DNA of 56,754 bases from Verrucomicrobia subdivision 3 bacterium UBA693 (GCA_002298785.1 DBMR01000047.1:1-56754), one strand, 5' to 3'. Counted from the first letter of the stretch, positions 1 to 9,874 are shown. The notes: generated by a model from the sequence alone, not told the origin. Program-made: numbers and translations.

Positions 1-1
1 G

Positions 2-286
2 CTTTGCCGGAGGTCGCTGACTGATGCCCCAGGTGGGACTCTGATCAAGCGGGTAATTGTCGGGACTCCGGCTTCGAGGGCAGGCGTGGCTGAGGGTGAT
101 GTGATAACTGCAATTGGGAAGCAGGCAACTGCTGGAATTCCCTTTGATAATATCGTCCTGCGACTACGCGGCGAAGTTGGCTCAGAGGTGGAACTCACCC
201 TCTCACGGCCCGGCCAAAGGCAAACTTTCAAGGTTAGACTTAGGAGAGGAATTGTCGTGCCCCCTGCGGAAGGATTCGGTTTGTGA
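2..286 (+). CDS. PDZ-domain protein, C-terminal end (5' truncated by window)
   Basis: The frame is open from the first bases of the window to a TGA at 284-286, so this is the 3' end of a gene that starts outside. The visible 94 residues form most of a PDZ domain: a strand, the segment GTPASRAGVAEGDVITAIG that is typical of the peptide-binding groove region, then VLRLRGEVGSEVELTLSR and a final VRLRRG strand. PDZ domains of this type sit at the C terminus or in the middle of periplasmic S41 (Ctp) and S1C (DegP) proteases, or of site-2 proteases. Which parent this belongs to cannot be decided here. An internal GTG at 86 could be mistaken for a start, but the domain clearly continues upstream of it. 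Confidence 0.8.
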   Translation, partial: LCRRSLTDAPGGTLIKRVIVGTPASRAGVAEGDVITAIGKQATAGIPFDNIVLRLRGEVGSEVELTLSRPGQRQTFKVRLRRGIVVPPAEGFGL

Positions 287-644
287 TCGACTCGCCCGGC
301 TGCTGTCGCTATGGCGCCAAGCCGTGTCCGGGTGCAATGCCTGCACCAGCGCAGGCACCACAGTGACTGTGGGAACGCATGAAACGAAAGTCAGAAGCAA
401 GGAGGGAAGGGCGGCGTATTAAAGCCGACCGTGAGCAGTTGTAAGCGGTGCGGTCAGGAGGAATCTGAGCACGATACGGATGCTTCGGAATCGAATTCCC
501 ACGTCGGCACTTTATTGTCGGTATGGGTGGTGAAGGGGTTGTTGGTGATGAGTGGTTCGTTAAGAGGCTGAGAGCTACGGTGTCACCAGTCGGTGACTTG
601 GCCGGTCCGCTCTGAGCATTCGCATTTTTGTCTCTCCCAAATCG
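287..644. other. Intergenic region without a convincing gene
   Basis: This lies between two convergent genes. Two short perfect inverted repeats are visible just past the PDZ gene: a 6-bp stem (338-343 with 352-357) and CACAGT-G-ACTGTG (359-371). Neither is followed by a T run, so they are at most weak terminator candidates. Short open frames here lack protein-like composition. Confidence 0.4.
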
Positions 645-3600
645 TCAGGGCTTGGATAGCCGGAAAATGGCGGAACCGATGGCTGGATCGAGCGGGAGGG
701 TGACCGAATTATTGGTCACGCCCTCGACCGGGTACCAGTTGGGGCCGATTCCTTGTGTGTCGGCGTTGGTTTGCCCTTGCAGCACATAATCCGTGTAAGC
801 CAACGGCCAGGAGAGGGTGAGGGAGCCGGAATCGACGCCGAGCACGAGGGTCGGTTGCGGCGGCAGGTCCCCCGGAACAATCGCGAGCGTACCATCGAGG
901 GTAAGTCTGGAGTCATCCCACTTCAGTGAGGGCGGCAGGGGCGGAAGATCGATCTGGGAGAAGACACCGGGATTGTAAATCGGGGCGTCGAAGAGCTTGA
1001 AAACGTCGCCCAGGGCGAACGCCGTGGTGCCAATATTGGTCACTATTAGGATTCCACCCGGGGTAAGGCTGGCGGTGCAGCGGAGCAGGTCATTCGTCTG
1101 CGCCGGGGCGCCTTTGTCCAATTCCATGAGGGTGATTCCCGCAAGTTGGCAATTGCCGTCGATGGTCAAAGTGCCGATGGACTCGCCTGGGGTCAAGGAG
1201 CCGCCGACCACTACGTCACCATGCACCACGCCGGAGCCACCCAGCGATTGCGACGCGTTTGGCATCCAGCCCCCGGGAATGGCCGAAACATCCAATATGC
1301 CGGCGCTTTGAACCAAGACACCAACGCTCTGCAGCGTGGCGCCAGGTCCCAGGAGGAGTGTGCCATCGGTAATAAGCGTGGTGCCGGAATAAGAGTTGGC
1401 CCCGTTCAGCGTGACGAGCCCGGGCCCAGACTTGGTAAGGCTTCCACCGCCGCCGATGGCACTGGCGAACACGATCTGGCCGGAAGTGCTATTCAAGGTC
1501 AGCGGCAGTCCCACCATGTTGAAGTTGCCGCCGAGCCACAAGGTGCCGCTGACGGCCGAGATCGTGGCGGCGCCGTTCATGGTCAAGCTTCCGTTATAGA
1601 TGTTTGATCCACTGAGGTTCAGCAGCGCCCCCTGGCCGTTGGCGCCGGCTCCATTCATGGTAAGAGGCTCGGTCGCGATGGTGATGTTATTCGATAACGC
1701 CAGGGTTCCGCCGGAATTGATAAAGGTGGTGGCGGTTGCTGAACCGAGCGCGAAGGGATTCGCGGCGACCAGGACGCCAAAGTTAACGGAGCAAATTCCG
1801 GAGAACGAATTCGATCCGGCCAGGACTTGAGTGCCCGCCCCGGTTTTGGTGAACGCCAGGCTGCCGGACGTGTTTTGCAGGCTGCCACTGAAGGTCCCGT
1901 CGGCATCGCCGAATCCGGCAATCAGGGTGAAGGAGGAGCCGGAAATCAGGTTAATGACGCCGGCGCCGGGAGCTAGGCTTTGGAGTGGTCCGACACTCTC
2001 GTTGTCGCCGGTACCAGTGGCGGCGATGCGTAATTGCGCTCCCGGATTAAATCGGACCGCGGAGGTGTTCGGTATCGTCCGGTTGCCGATGCTGTTGGTG
2101 GCGCCGATTTGGAGTATGGCACCACTGTCGATGTCCAGGTTGCCCAGAAAATCATTGGCGATACCGGTAGGCCGCTCGAATACGATCCGGCGCCCGGCAT
2201 AATCCGGGCTGGAAATGAGCACATTCCCCGTGCCAGTGATGCGGCCGGAGAAGGTGGTGCGATTATTCGATCCGGCGCGCAATACCACGTTGCGAGACAA
2301 ATTAATTTGGCCACTGAACACGGCATTGAGCGCACCCGCGGTCATATTAGCGGTGCCGAGGAAGGCGTTTCCAGTGCCGTTGGTAGTGACGTTAATGACA
2401 TTGGCGAGGGTGACTGGAGAGGATTGGAGCAACAACACATCGTTGCTCTGCGATTGAGCTTCACCCAAGTTGACCGGTCCGGAGCCCAGGGCGGTCGCGC
2501 TGGCGAACGCAATTTGTCCCGCCCTGATTTGGGTGCCCCCGCTGAAGGAGCTAGCGCCATTCAGATTTTGAACTCCGGTTCCGGATTTGATAAGGGCCAG
2601 AGTGGGGCCGGCGCTCCCGCCGCTGTTGATGAGAGTTCCGCTGTAAATACCGGAAGCATTGTCATCGCCCAGGGTCAAGGTCTTCCCCGCGGCACTGGCG
2701 AAGACGGTCCCTGAACCATTCAGACCACCGATGGTCGCGTTGTGGCTGGAAAGATCGAGGCGGCCGTTGAGTGTAAGGTCCGCTCCGGGTATGGATAGAT
2801 CGCTGTTGCCGGCGACCTCCAGGGCGCTGCCGGTGCCCGCGCTGGCGATGGTAATGGGCCCCTGGAATGAATGCGCCCCGCTCAACAAAAGTCGATAGGG
2901 GCCTGATTTGCTCAGAGACCCGCTTCCGGCAAGCGTTGTGGACAAACTCACGTCGCTGCTTGCCACGATGTTCAAGGCGGCGCCGAGGTTGGTTAAGGCC
3001 CCACTGATGGATAACGTGCCGGAAATATTATTCCAGGTCTGGTTCTCAGAGATCGTAACCATGCCGTCCACCACATTATCGCCGCTATTGGTAATGCCTT
3101 TAAGGATGGACAAATTGGAAACTCCGAGCGCGAACCCGGCGTTCGTAAATTGAATCCAGGACACCAGCGGCAGGAAATCATTAAGGTTCGTTTGGAGACT
3201 AGGCGCGCCGAAGACCAGGCCGGCGCCAACGGTGGGGATGGCTCCCTGCCAATTATCGGGCGTCGCCCAGTCGTTGGCGGCGGCCAGACCTGCCCAGGCT
3301 CCGGACGCGGTCGGGTCCAGGGCCGTGACTGTGATCAAAGCCTGCGTCGCGTGTCGGGGGGCGCGGTTGCTGTAACCGGAATCCTGCACGACGGCCAGGA
3401 ATTGCAGCGTGGTGCCGGGATTTCCGGCAAACGCCGTGTTGTTCGTGAGGGTGAGGTCACCGGTTTGTGGATCGAGAGAGAAGGCGCTTCCGGGATTGGA
3501 GAGCAATTTGTAGGTGAGCGTGTCGAGCGGGCTGTCGGTGGCGATCAATCTCCCCACCAACGTGCCGTTGTCGGCGGCCGGTGAAATCCGGAACGATTGG

Positions 3601-6600
3601 TTGGTGAAGCTGGGAGCATAGTTTAGATCCACGGCGCTAAGTGCGGAGGCGGGGATGATATTGGTGCCTGAGAGCCCGGTTCCCGTCCAGGCCACCTCCA
3701 CGTGATCGCTGCCGCTTCCTTCCTTATGCAATACCTCCAGATAATATTTCTTGCCTGCGACAAGGGACAGGGTCGGTGACATTTGTGACTGGTACGTCGT
3801 CCAGGCCCCGACGCCCGTGGCCCCGAAAACACTCGCGATCCGGACCGCGTGCGCGCTCTGATCGTCCGGCGATAGGTAAAGAATGGAGGAATCATCGGAC
3901 GCGACGAAGAATGTGAAATCTCCCGACTGCTGCGGAGTTAGCAAGGCACGAATCCTCGAGCCGTAATTGTCCCCGATGTTTTGGCTGGAAGCGAGATTGG
4001 TGATGGCGAGCTGAGTATTTGGGCGCCCAGGAAAGCCGGCGCTGTTGGTCAGGTCGCTGACCGCGGTTCCGGAGCCGATGTTATTCCAAATTTCCTGCTG
4101 CAAGGTCACATTCACAAAGGTGGGCGACAGGACCGTTATCGTGCCTTGAGCCGTCCCGGTGAGTTTGGGAGAACCGGAATCGGTGGCACTGACCAAAAGG
4201 GTGTAATTGCCGGGAGCAAGCGATTGCAGCACGGCCTCGTTCTTTACGTAGATGTTCCCCGTGCCGGCTTGTAAGCCGCAGAAGGACGAGGCGCTGCCGC
4301 CAGTTATCGCCAGCGTCTGGGTGTCTTCCGGGTTCAGGTCGGTAACTTTCAGCTTGCCGATGATCGAACCCTGGATGGCGTCGCGGGCAATGACATTAGT
4401 GAATCCGGCAATTTGCGGACGATAATTGTAGGGGATGGGGGCGAGGTTCAGGCTCGGGATGACGTTGGTAAGGTTGCCGGTGGCAGGTCCGGCCCAGGCG
4501 ACCGCCAGGTTGTCACTGCCACCGCCTTCTTTCATTCGAGCCTCAAGGTAGTAGGCCTGCCCGGCAACCAGGGTTACGGGTGTTGACATTTGACTGCTGA
4601 ATTTGGTCCATTCCCTTTGACCGGTATATAGATTCGCGCCGGAGATATAAGCGATGCGGCTGATGGTTGCGGGGTTGGTGGTTCCGCTCAGCCAGAGCTC
4701 GCTGTTGTCGTCGCTTGCCACCCAGAAACGGTAGCTGCCGGAAACGGGCGGTATTACGAAGCCTCGCACCGCGCCGCCGTAATTATCGCCACGATTGGAG
4801 GGTGTTTCCAAACTGCTGAGGGGAATGATCTGGTCAGGGTCCCGCGGCCAATGCGCATTACCGGTCAAATCGCTCACGAGCATGCCCGAGCCGATGTTCT
4901 CGTAGGTGGCGAAGTTGATGATGCCTGGAGCAAACGGCGAGAAATTGGTCATGATGGTGAAGCTGACATAGCCGGTGCCGCTCAAGGGCACGGTTTGGTT
5001 GTCGGTCACGACTACTTGGAGCGTGTAGAGCGTCTGATTGGTGGTGCTCAAGGGCCCGCTGACTCGTAAATTGCCATAGGCATCGATCGTGAACGCCCCG
5101 TTGCTGCCGTCCGCAATGCTGTAAGAAAGACTAGGGAAATTGTTGTAGTCGGTGACGTTTACTTTACCAACAACTGTTCCCACGCGTGTGCCTTCGAAAA
5201 GTGAGTTGGTCAAACCGGCTACGACGGGGGGCTCCATGACGTTCGTAATTCCCACCGCCACGCGGCGGCTGTATTCGGTCAGGTCGGCATTGGCGAGATT
5301 GGTGATGTTAACGAACAATTCCAACTGGACGGTGAACATGGTGTTACTCGCGAGTTGGTTGTAATCGAGGTAAGCCGGATTTGCGACCGTCAGGAGCCCG
5401 GAGTTGTCGATCGCGAAGGCGTTGCCGCTATTGCCGGACACGATGGCGTACGCCAACGGATCACTCGGCGAACTGGCGGGCACGACTCCCACTGACGCGC
5501 CCAGCGGTAGATGTTCGGGGATCGTGAAACGTGTCGGCAGCCTCGCACCGGCCACGGAGCCGCTGATGGAATAGTAACCCAGGCTGCCATAGGCACTGAA
5601 TCCGGTGTTGGAAGGGTCATTGCGACCGGCCCCGGAAACCTTGAAGGCGTAGGTGCCGGCGGGCACGTTTGCCGATAGGCTGGCTGAAAGCGTGGTCTGT
5701 GGATTACTGCCGGCATAGGTAACCCCATTGGAATCGACCAGTGAAATCGAAACCGCGAGATTGGCCCAGGCCCCCACGGGATTTGCGGTCAGGCTAACCA
5801 CGCCGCCGCCGGTCTGAAATTGAAACGAATCGATGTCCCCGCTGCGCTCGATCACCCCTTCGCCAAATACGCTGTAGTCATTGTAGATCTCCAACTGCCG
5901 CGCAAGAGGCAGGGTGGAGCCGGTGTCATCGGTGCGGTAGGTGACATTATTGTTCTGAGTTACGATAATGTTTAGTTCATCTTCCTTGTTGTTGGCATCG
6001 AGATATTCGCCCTTGGCCCAGGTGATAACGGGTTGGTAATAGCCGGCCCCCATGATCGGTCCCCAGCCCGTCGCGCCACTGCCGTGGCCGGTGTAATATC
6101 CGGAGGTGCTGGTGCCTTGATGTCCAAGCCCGAGAGTGTGCCCCACTTCATGCGAGCCGACCTCTCCGCCATTCTTGCCACTGGTGTAGATGGACCAGCA
6201 GACGGTGTCGTTACCCCAATCCCACGATCCGATATAGGCCACGCCGGCCGCGCCGTTGGGCATGGCGGCAGTAGAGGGCGTGAACACGCATCGCTGACGG
6301 CTATTGGCGGGCGCGCTTTGATAGACTTGGATGTCCGTGGTGACGTTGATGTTGAAGGGCATATAGTCCTCTGCCACCCGTTTCCACAAATCCTTCACCT
6401 GTGCGTTGCTGACATTGGCGGGCGGATAGCTCACCCCTCCCCAGGTGGGGGTGTAGCCGCCGAAAAAGTCGAGTAACATCACCGCTTTCGATCCCGGAAA
6501 ACTCTGTAGGGATACGATATTGCTGTTATAGGTCGGCACGTAATCCGGGACGAGGTCCGGTCGCAGCGGCGGTGTTTGCTGTGGGCCAACCGGCGTGGAC

Positions 6601-7223
6601 TCCGTTTCTTGAAGGCCCGGACCGTCCACTAGTGGCATAGTAAGGCACACCACTTCGTCCAGACGCCGCTGCCAGAGTTCAGGCGAGCCATTCGCTCCCG
6701 TGGGTTCGACGCGGTAAGCGGTTTTGCTGCCCCAAAATTCAACCACCCCGACGGCTAGACCGGCCTTGCTCCCCGCTGGAGGTGTGAGAAAGAAGAACCT
6801 GCCGATTTCCGGCTCGGTCAGTTCCCCCGAGAGATAAGACAATTGTTCCTCGCGAAATTGCGTGATCCGAATCGTGCCGGTGGCGACACGTCCTTCAGTC
6901 AGTTCGAAGCGGATCGGCGAGCCGACCGGGGTCCGGGCAATCTGCTGCATGAAACCGGCGTCCCAGGCGCGGTGCGAGCGTCCGTGTTCTTTCAAGGCCC
7001 CGGCATAGGGATTGACGGCGGGATCGGTCTCTCGCGGTCTGGTGGTCGCCGCTGTCGTGTTGGTGGCGGGCAGGACGGTGCTGGAGTTGGCCGCGTTCGC
7101 CAGGGGGCCCGGGATGGGCGGAGTGGCTGCAACTTCGTCATGGTGTGTCGGACGCAGCACCAAAGACAGGATAATCACCGCGCTCAGCAGCGCGAATGTG
7201 CCCAAAACAACTTTTAATTTCAT
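645..7223 (-). CDS. Giant secreted metzincin-type peptidase with PA14, cadherin-like and beta-strand repeat domains
   Basis: This 2192-residue exported protein has an N-terminal signal or anchor segment (residues 5-23). The sequence HEVGHTLGLGH at 358-368 is the extended zinc motif of metzincin peptidases, with three His ligands and the catalytic Glu. Downstream are cadherin-like modules (about 560-760, 935-1035, 1200-1310), two PA14 modules (about 765-930 and 1040-1195, each with an ASDD carbohydrate-binding-type signature) and, from about 1320, a long run of autotransporter-associated beta-strand repeats with recurring KSGxGxxxLxGxxSFSG units. A final beta-rich tail has no transmembrane barrel. 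The start has a clear ribosome site, AGGAGA, a few bases upstream of the ATG. The likely role is an extracellular or surface protease that binds glycans. Substrate and anchoring are unknown. No frameshift is seen. Confidence 0.85.
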   Translation of the reverse strand: MKLKVVLGTFALLSAVIILSLVLRPTHHDEVAATPPIPGPLANAANSSTVLPATNTTAATTRPRETDPAVNPYAGALKEHGRSHRAWDAGFMQQIARTPVGSPIRFELTEGRVATGTIRITQFREEQLSYLSGELTEPEIGRFFFLTPPAGSKAGLAVGVVEFWGSKTAYRVEPTGANGSPELWQRRLDEVVCLTMPLVDGPGLQETESTPVGPQQTPPLRPDLVPDYVPTYNSNIVSLQSFPGSKAVMLLDFFGGYTPTWGGVSYPPANVSNAQVKDLWKRVAEDYMPFNINVTTDIQVYQSAPANSRQRCVFTPSTAAMPNGAAGVAYIGSWDWGNDTVCWSIYTSGKNGGEVGSHEVGHTLGLGHQGTSTSGYYTGHGSGATGWGPIMGAGYYQPVITWAKGEYLDANNKEDELNIIVTQNNNVTYRTDDTGSTLPLARQLEIYNDYSVFGEGVIERSGDIDSFQFQTGGGVVSLTANPVGAWANLAVSISLVDSNGVTYAGSNPQTTLSASLSANVPAGTYAFKVSGAGRNDPSNTGFSAYGSLGYYSISGSVAGARLPTRFTIPEHLPLGASVGVVPASSPSDPLAYAIVSGNSGNAFAIDNSGLLTVANPAYLDYNQLASNTMFTVQLELFVNITNLANADLTEYSRRVAVGITNVMEPPVVAGLTNSLFEGTRVGTVVGKVNVTDYNNFPSLSYSIADGSNGAFTIDAYGNLRVSGPLSTTNQTLYTLQVVVTDNQTVPLSGTGYVSFTIMTNFSPFAPGIINFATYENIGSGMLVSDLTGNAHWPRDPDQIIPLSSLETPSNRGDNYGGAVRGFVIPPVSGSYRFWVASDDNSELWLSGTTNPATISRIAYISGANLYTGQREWTKFSSQMSTPVTLVAGQAYYLEARMKEGGGSDNLAVAWAGPATGNLTNVIPSLNLAPIPYNYRPQIAGFTNVIARDAIQGSIIGKLKVTDLNPEDTQTLAITGGSASSFCGLQAGTGNIYVKNEAVLQSLAPGNYTLLVSATDSGSPKLTGTAQGTITVLSPTFVNVTLQQEIWNNIGSGTAVSDLTNSAGFPGRPNTQLAITNLASSQNIGDNYGSRIRALLTPQQSGDFTFFVASDDSSILYLSPDDQSAHAVRIASVFGATGVGAWTTYQSQMSPTLSLVAGKKYYLEVLHKEGSGSDHVEVAWTGTGLSGTNIIPASALSAVDLNYAPSFTNQSFRISPAADNGTLVGRLIATDSPLDTLTYKLLSNPGSAFSLDPQTGDLTLTNNTAFAGNPGTTLQFLAVVQDSGYSNRAPRHATQALITVTALDPTASGAWAGLAAANDWATPDNWQGAIPTVGAGLVFGAPSLQTNLNDFLPLVSWIQFTNAGFALGVSNLSILKGITNSGDNVVDGMVTISENQTWNNISGTLSISGALTNLGAALNIVASSDVSLSTTLAGSGSLSKSGPYRLLLSGAHSFQGPITIASAGTGSALEVAGNSDLSIPGADLTLNGRLDLSSHNATIGGLNGSGTVFASAAGKTLTLGDDNASGIYSGTLINSGGSAGPTLALIKSGTGVQNLNGASSFSGGTQIRAGQIAFASATALGSGPVNLGEAQSQSNDVLLLQSSPVTLANVINVTTNGTGNAFLGTANMTAGALNAVFSGQINLSRNVVLRAGSNNRTTFSGRITGTGNVLISSPDYAGRRIVFERPTGIANDFLGNLDIDSGAILQIGATNSIGNRTIPNTSAVRFNPGAQLRIAATGTGDNESVGPLQSLAPGAGVINLISGSSFTLIAGFGDADGTFSGSLQNTSGSLAFTKTGAGTQVLAGSNSFSGICSVNFGVLVAANPFALGSATATTFINSGGTLALSNNITIATEPLTMNGAGANGQGALLNLSGSNIYNGSLTMNGAATISAVSGTLWLGGNFNMVGLPLTLNSTSGQIVFASAIGGGGSLTKSGPGLVTLNGANSYSGTTLITDGTLLLGPGATLQSVGVLVQSAGILDVSAIPGGWMPNASQSLGGSGVVHGDVVVGGSLTPGESIGTLTIDGNCQLAGITLMELDKGAPAQTNDLLRCTASLTPGGILIVTNIGTTAFALGDVFKLFDAPIYNPGVFSQIDLPPLPPSLKWDDSRLTLDGTLAIVPGDLPPQPTLVLGVDSGSLTLSWPLAYTDYVLQGQTNADTQGIGPNWYPVEGVTNNSVTLPLDPAIGSAIFRLSKP

Positions 7224-7367
7224 GAATCTCCTATTTTAAACTAAATGCAGACACGGCAAGCGCCGCCGGGATCCAATTCCGGCAGCGGAAGGACAGCGAG
7301 TTGTTGGCGTTGGCTTCACTGTGGCTCTGGAGGGAGTTTTTCAAGTGACGCCGGTGGTTTGGATAGG

Positions 7368-8561
7368 CTAGTAGGAGCGCCGGTATTCCGGTCGCATTCC
7401 GTCAATTAGCCGGAATCTTATTTTTGATGACCAAGAAGGCCAATGTCCAAAATCGTCGCGAGGCACCTGGGCGTCTTCGGGATAGATAAGGTAGACCGTA
7501 TTCTTGGAGTAAGCCCAGGCGCGTTCCAGGTTTTTTCGAGGGAAAACCTTGCGTACGTTTTCGCGGGTGCCGCCATCGTTGAGGATGGGATCTCCCTCCG
7601 GGGTGAACCCGACGCACACGACCAGGTGGCCATTAGGCCCGGGGCCAACGCCACGCAAACGGTCATAGCAGACCGAGAGCGCCACCGGTTTTCCTTCCAG
7701 GATCCAGGACTCGAGCTCCGAGATATCGGATAGTCGCGTGACACAGGCCCGGAGGCCCTTCAGCGTTCCGGCGTAGGCCACATTGAAAGACCAATTGCCA
7801 GTGCCTTTCCAGTTCGTGTCATAGGTTCCCGCGGCAACTTCCGGCACGTCGCGATCCCATTCCGGATGGTGGCTTTGGACGGCCCAGTAACCCAGGAGCA
7901 TGGAGACCGTGGTCGGGCTGCAAAGCACATTGCCGTTCGGGTAATTCATTTGGCTGCGCTCGGGCACCTCGAGGACCTTGCCCCAGGCGAGCCGGTTCGG
8001 GGTGAGTTTGGGCGGGGCCACGGCGCTGTTCAGCAGCGAGAGGCCAATGAATTTTAGGTGCGGCTTTTCCGCCGGTGGACCTCCCATGGTGATCCGGAGT
8101 TGGATTCGGTCGCATTGATTCTCCAGCAGCAGAGTGTCGGTGTCCACCTTGCCTTGCTCGTCGCGCTGGTTGGGCACGCTGGTTCGGAGGTGTTTGCCCG
8201 GGGTGGGAGTCCATCGCGCCATGGTGTAATAGCGGCTGACGCGTGCCCGGTAGATCGCACGCGCCTCGATTTGGATGTAGCTATTAGTAGGAGCATCGGC
8301 GTTCCAGGAAAGGATCAACTCGTTGAAGGTGATGGAGGCCGCGATTTCCGGTGAAATCCACATCTGTTCCCCAACCTGGGGCCCGTAGTATTTATAGAAT
8401 CGGGAAAAGTCGGTGATTCCGATAAACTGACTGCCGCGGCCGTCATTGGCCGCGACCGTGCCCGGCCTGAGCACCAGGACCATTAATACCAGCCACACCC
8501 AGTGGCCAAACAATAGCCCGCGCTTTCCGGCAGCGCTATTACTTCCAGCACCTGAGAACAT
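7368..8561 (-). CDS. Exported C39-family-like cysteine peptidase
   Basis: The protein has 397 residues. A hydrophobic stretch at about 16-38 ending in VAA looks like a signal peptide. The N-terminal half (about 45-180) is beta-rich, while the C-terminal half is a papain-fold C39-like domain. The putative nucleophile is Cys214 in NVLCSPTTVSM, followed by His312 in GHLVVCVGF and Asn328/Asp329 in ILNDGG. Secreted C39_2 proteins of this layout are common in Verrucomicrobiota and Planctomycetota; most are predicted, not proven, peptidases. I chose the ATG at 8561. A TTG at 8588 would add nine residues but has no better ribosome site and weakens the signal peptide. It lies 144 bp upstream of the giant peptidase gene on the same strand. 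Confidence 0.8.
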   Translation of the reverse strand: MFSGAGSNSAAGKRGLLFGHWVWLVLMVLVLRPGTVAANDGRGSQFIGITDFSRFYKYYGPQVGEQMWISPEIAASITFNELILSWNADAPTNSYIQIEARAIYRARVSRYYTMARWTPTPGKHLRTSVPNQRDEQGKVDTDTLLLENQCDRIQLRITMGGPPAEKPHLKFIGLSLLNSAVAPPKLTPNRLAWGKVLEVPERSQMNYPNGNVLCSPTTVSMLLGYWAVQSHHPEWDRDVPEVAAGTYDTNWKGTGNWSFNVAYAGTLKGLRACVTRLSDISELESWILEGKPVALSVCYDRLRGVGPGPNGHLVVCVGFTPEGDPILNDGGTRENVRKVFPRKNLERAWAYSKNTVYLIYPEDAQVPRDDFGHWPSWSSKIRFRLIDGMRPEYRRSY

Positions 8562-8659
8562 GTTCAAATCTTGCTTCAAGGGAGGCAACAGCGCCTACCC
8601 ATCCAATCATACTAGCTGAACCGATGGACTCTCGAAAGCCCGAATTGGCGCCAATTGAG

Positions 8660-8688
8660 TTGACCCGGAACACCCGCGGTCGTTTACT
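8660..8688 (+). promoter_or_regulatory. Candidate sigma-70-type promoter for the small lipoprotein gene
   Basis: TTGACC at 8660-8665 matches five of six -35 consensus bases. A 17-bp spacer leads to TTTACT at 8683-8688, which matches four of six -10 bases. A start of transcription about 7 bp downstream would fall on or beside the ATG at 8694, giving a leaderless mRNA. This is consistent with the absence of any Shine-Dalgarno sequence. Confidence 0.35.
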
Positions 8689-8693
8689 TCCCT

Positions 8694-9062
8694 ATGCGAT
8701 TTTGGCTAATTGGCGCATTGCTGGCGGTACTGGGTGCATCGGGTTGCGCCACAGATTCTTCGAACGGAGGCAAGACGTCCTCCGGCCGTGACGCCAATGC
8801 CCAATTCAACACCAATGCGCCGGCACTGGTCGTCCCGACAAGCGTGCTGGTGGGGAAGGTGGTAAAGGTAAACACGACGGCCAAATTTGTCGTATTGAGC
8901 TTCCCGCCTGGGCGTTTGCCGGCTTTGGAGCAGGTCTTTTCCATCTATCACGCCGGTCTGGTGGTCGGGCGCGCCAAAATCTCCGGCCCTCAACTGGATG
9001 ACGCCATCGTGGCCGACCTGGTGTCGGGCGAGGCGGAGATGGGAGATGAGGCTCGCGATTAG
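8694..9062 (+). CDS. Small predicted lipoprotein
   Basis: This 122-residue protein starts with a short charged and hydrophobic segment ending in LGASGCAT, a lipobox with Cys18, so it should be lipidated. A low-complexity Ser/Gly/Asn linker follows, then a compact beta-rich domain from about residue 50 (VLVGKVVKVNTTAKFVVLSF ... GRAKISGP ... IVADLVSGEAEMGDEAR). That domain resembles a short SH3-like or OB-like barrel seen in small lipoproteins of this phylum. Function is unknown. It is transcribed divergently from the C39-like gene, and no Shine-Dalgarno sequence precedes the ATG. Confidence 0.75.
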   Translation: MRFWLIGALLAVLGASGCATDSSNGGKTSSGRDANAQFNTNAPALVVPTSVLVGKVVKVNTTAKFVVLSFPPGRLPALEQVFSIYHAGLVVGRAKISGPQLDDAIVADLVSGEAEMGDEARD

Positions 9063-9084
9063 CGCACCTGCAAGCGAACTCCTC

Positions 9085-9450
9085 TTAGGCGCCTTCCAGG
9101 CCGCCGGTGGCTTCCCGCACTAGCCGTCCCCGCACTGGGTTTGGCTTCTGATATGGGGAATGCAGGTTGAAGTAAATCCCACAGAGAGGGCTGTCGCCCT
9201 CCGTTTGACTGAGGATGACCGTGACGTGTTTATCCAGTGCGATCCCGTGCCGCAGGTTCGGCCCGCGGCTTTCATACGCTTTGATCGCTTTCTTCAACAG
9301 CGAAACCAGCGTCTCTTTAAACTCTTCCGGGGTCTTGTCGATGCAAATGACATAGAGGTCATAAGATCGCATGGCGTGCGCAAGTTGTTCGCTGAACGTT
9401 TCTACAGTCACAAAATCCACGCTAACAAAACTGGCGCGTTTTTGCAGCAA
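9085..9450 (-). CDS. Hypothetical protein, 121 aa
   Basis: I do not recognise this family. The translation has protein-like composition: an amphipathic helix with alternating charges (TPEEFKETLVSLLKKAIKAYESRG), then two strands (HVTVILSQTE, LCGIYFNLHS). There is no signal peptide, membrane segment or metal-binding motif. The farthest possible start is TTG at 9450; GTG or ATG codons inside (MRSYDLYVICID begins about residue 27) could be the true start. It is convergent with the small lipoprotein gene. Coding status is probable from composition alone. Confidence 0.5.
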   Translation of the reverse strand: MLQKRASFVSVDFVTVETFSEQLAHAMRSYDLYVICIDKTPEEFKETLVSLLKKAIKAYESRGPNLRHGIALDKHVTVILSQTEGDSPLCGIYFNLHSPYQKPNPVRGRLVREATGGLEGA

Positions 9451-9874
9451 AAAACTGGATTATGCATCGGGTAATGTTGCGGCTGAGGCCAGTTTCCGTC
9501 TCGGGCGACACGCTTTTTGCGCCACCGTTATCCGGATTCCTTCAAACAGGTGCGCTGCGGAACCGCGGCCGAAATATCTGTGGCGCGAATGGTTTCCGGC
9601 AAGCGGTTTCGGGTCGACTGTGGTGGCATTAGAACTGGGAACAGCGAACGGATTCGTTCCAGGTTATTCTCAGGCTTTTGGTGTGTTTTCGGTTAATTAA
9701 TTGTGAATAACTCGTTAACCTTTTGGGGTTGAACAAGGTGTAATAAATGAGACCATGGGTTGAATTCACTCTGCGCCGAGCTGTCTATTAGTTGTGCTGA
9801 GAATTAACCGAACCCCTCTATATTGTGGTTTTTCTCTTTACTAAAACGCGGGCCTCTGGTTGAGTGGTGGCGAG
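9451..9874. promoter_or_regulatory. Upstream region of smc with weak promoter elements
   Basis: About 420 bp separate the previous gene from smc. The right half is clearly more AT-rich than its surroundings. TTGAAT at 9760-9765, an 18-bp spacer and TCTATT at 9784-9789 form a weak promoter candidate, and TATATT at 9819-9824 is a second possible -10 without a good -35. TGTGAATAA at 9702-9710 is the complement of a DnaA-box-like nonamer, but one such match is expected by chance. No gene is seen. Confidence 0.3.

Noticed and set aside
9702..9710. DnaA-box-like nonamer (complement of TTATTCACA) upstream of smc
   Set aside because: One match to a degenerate nonamer is expected by chance in a window of this size, there is no cluster of boxes, and dnaA/dnaN are absent, so no replication origin is claimed.
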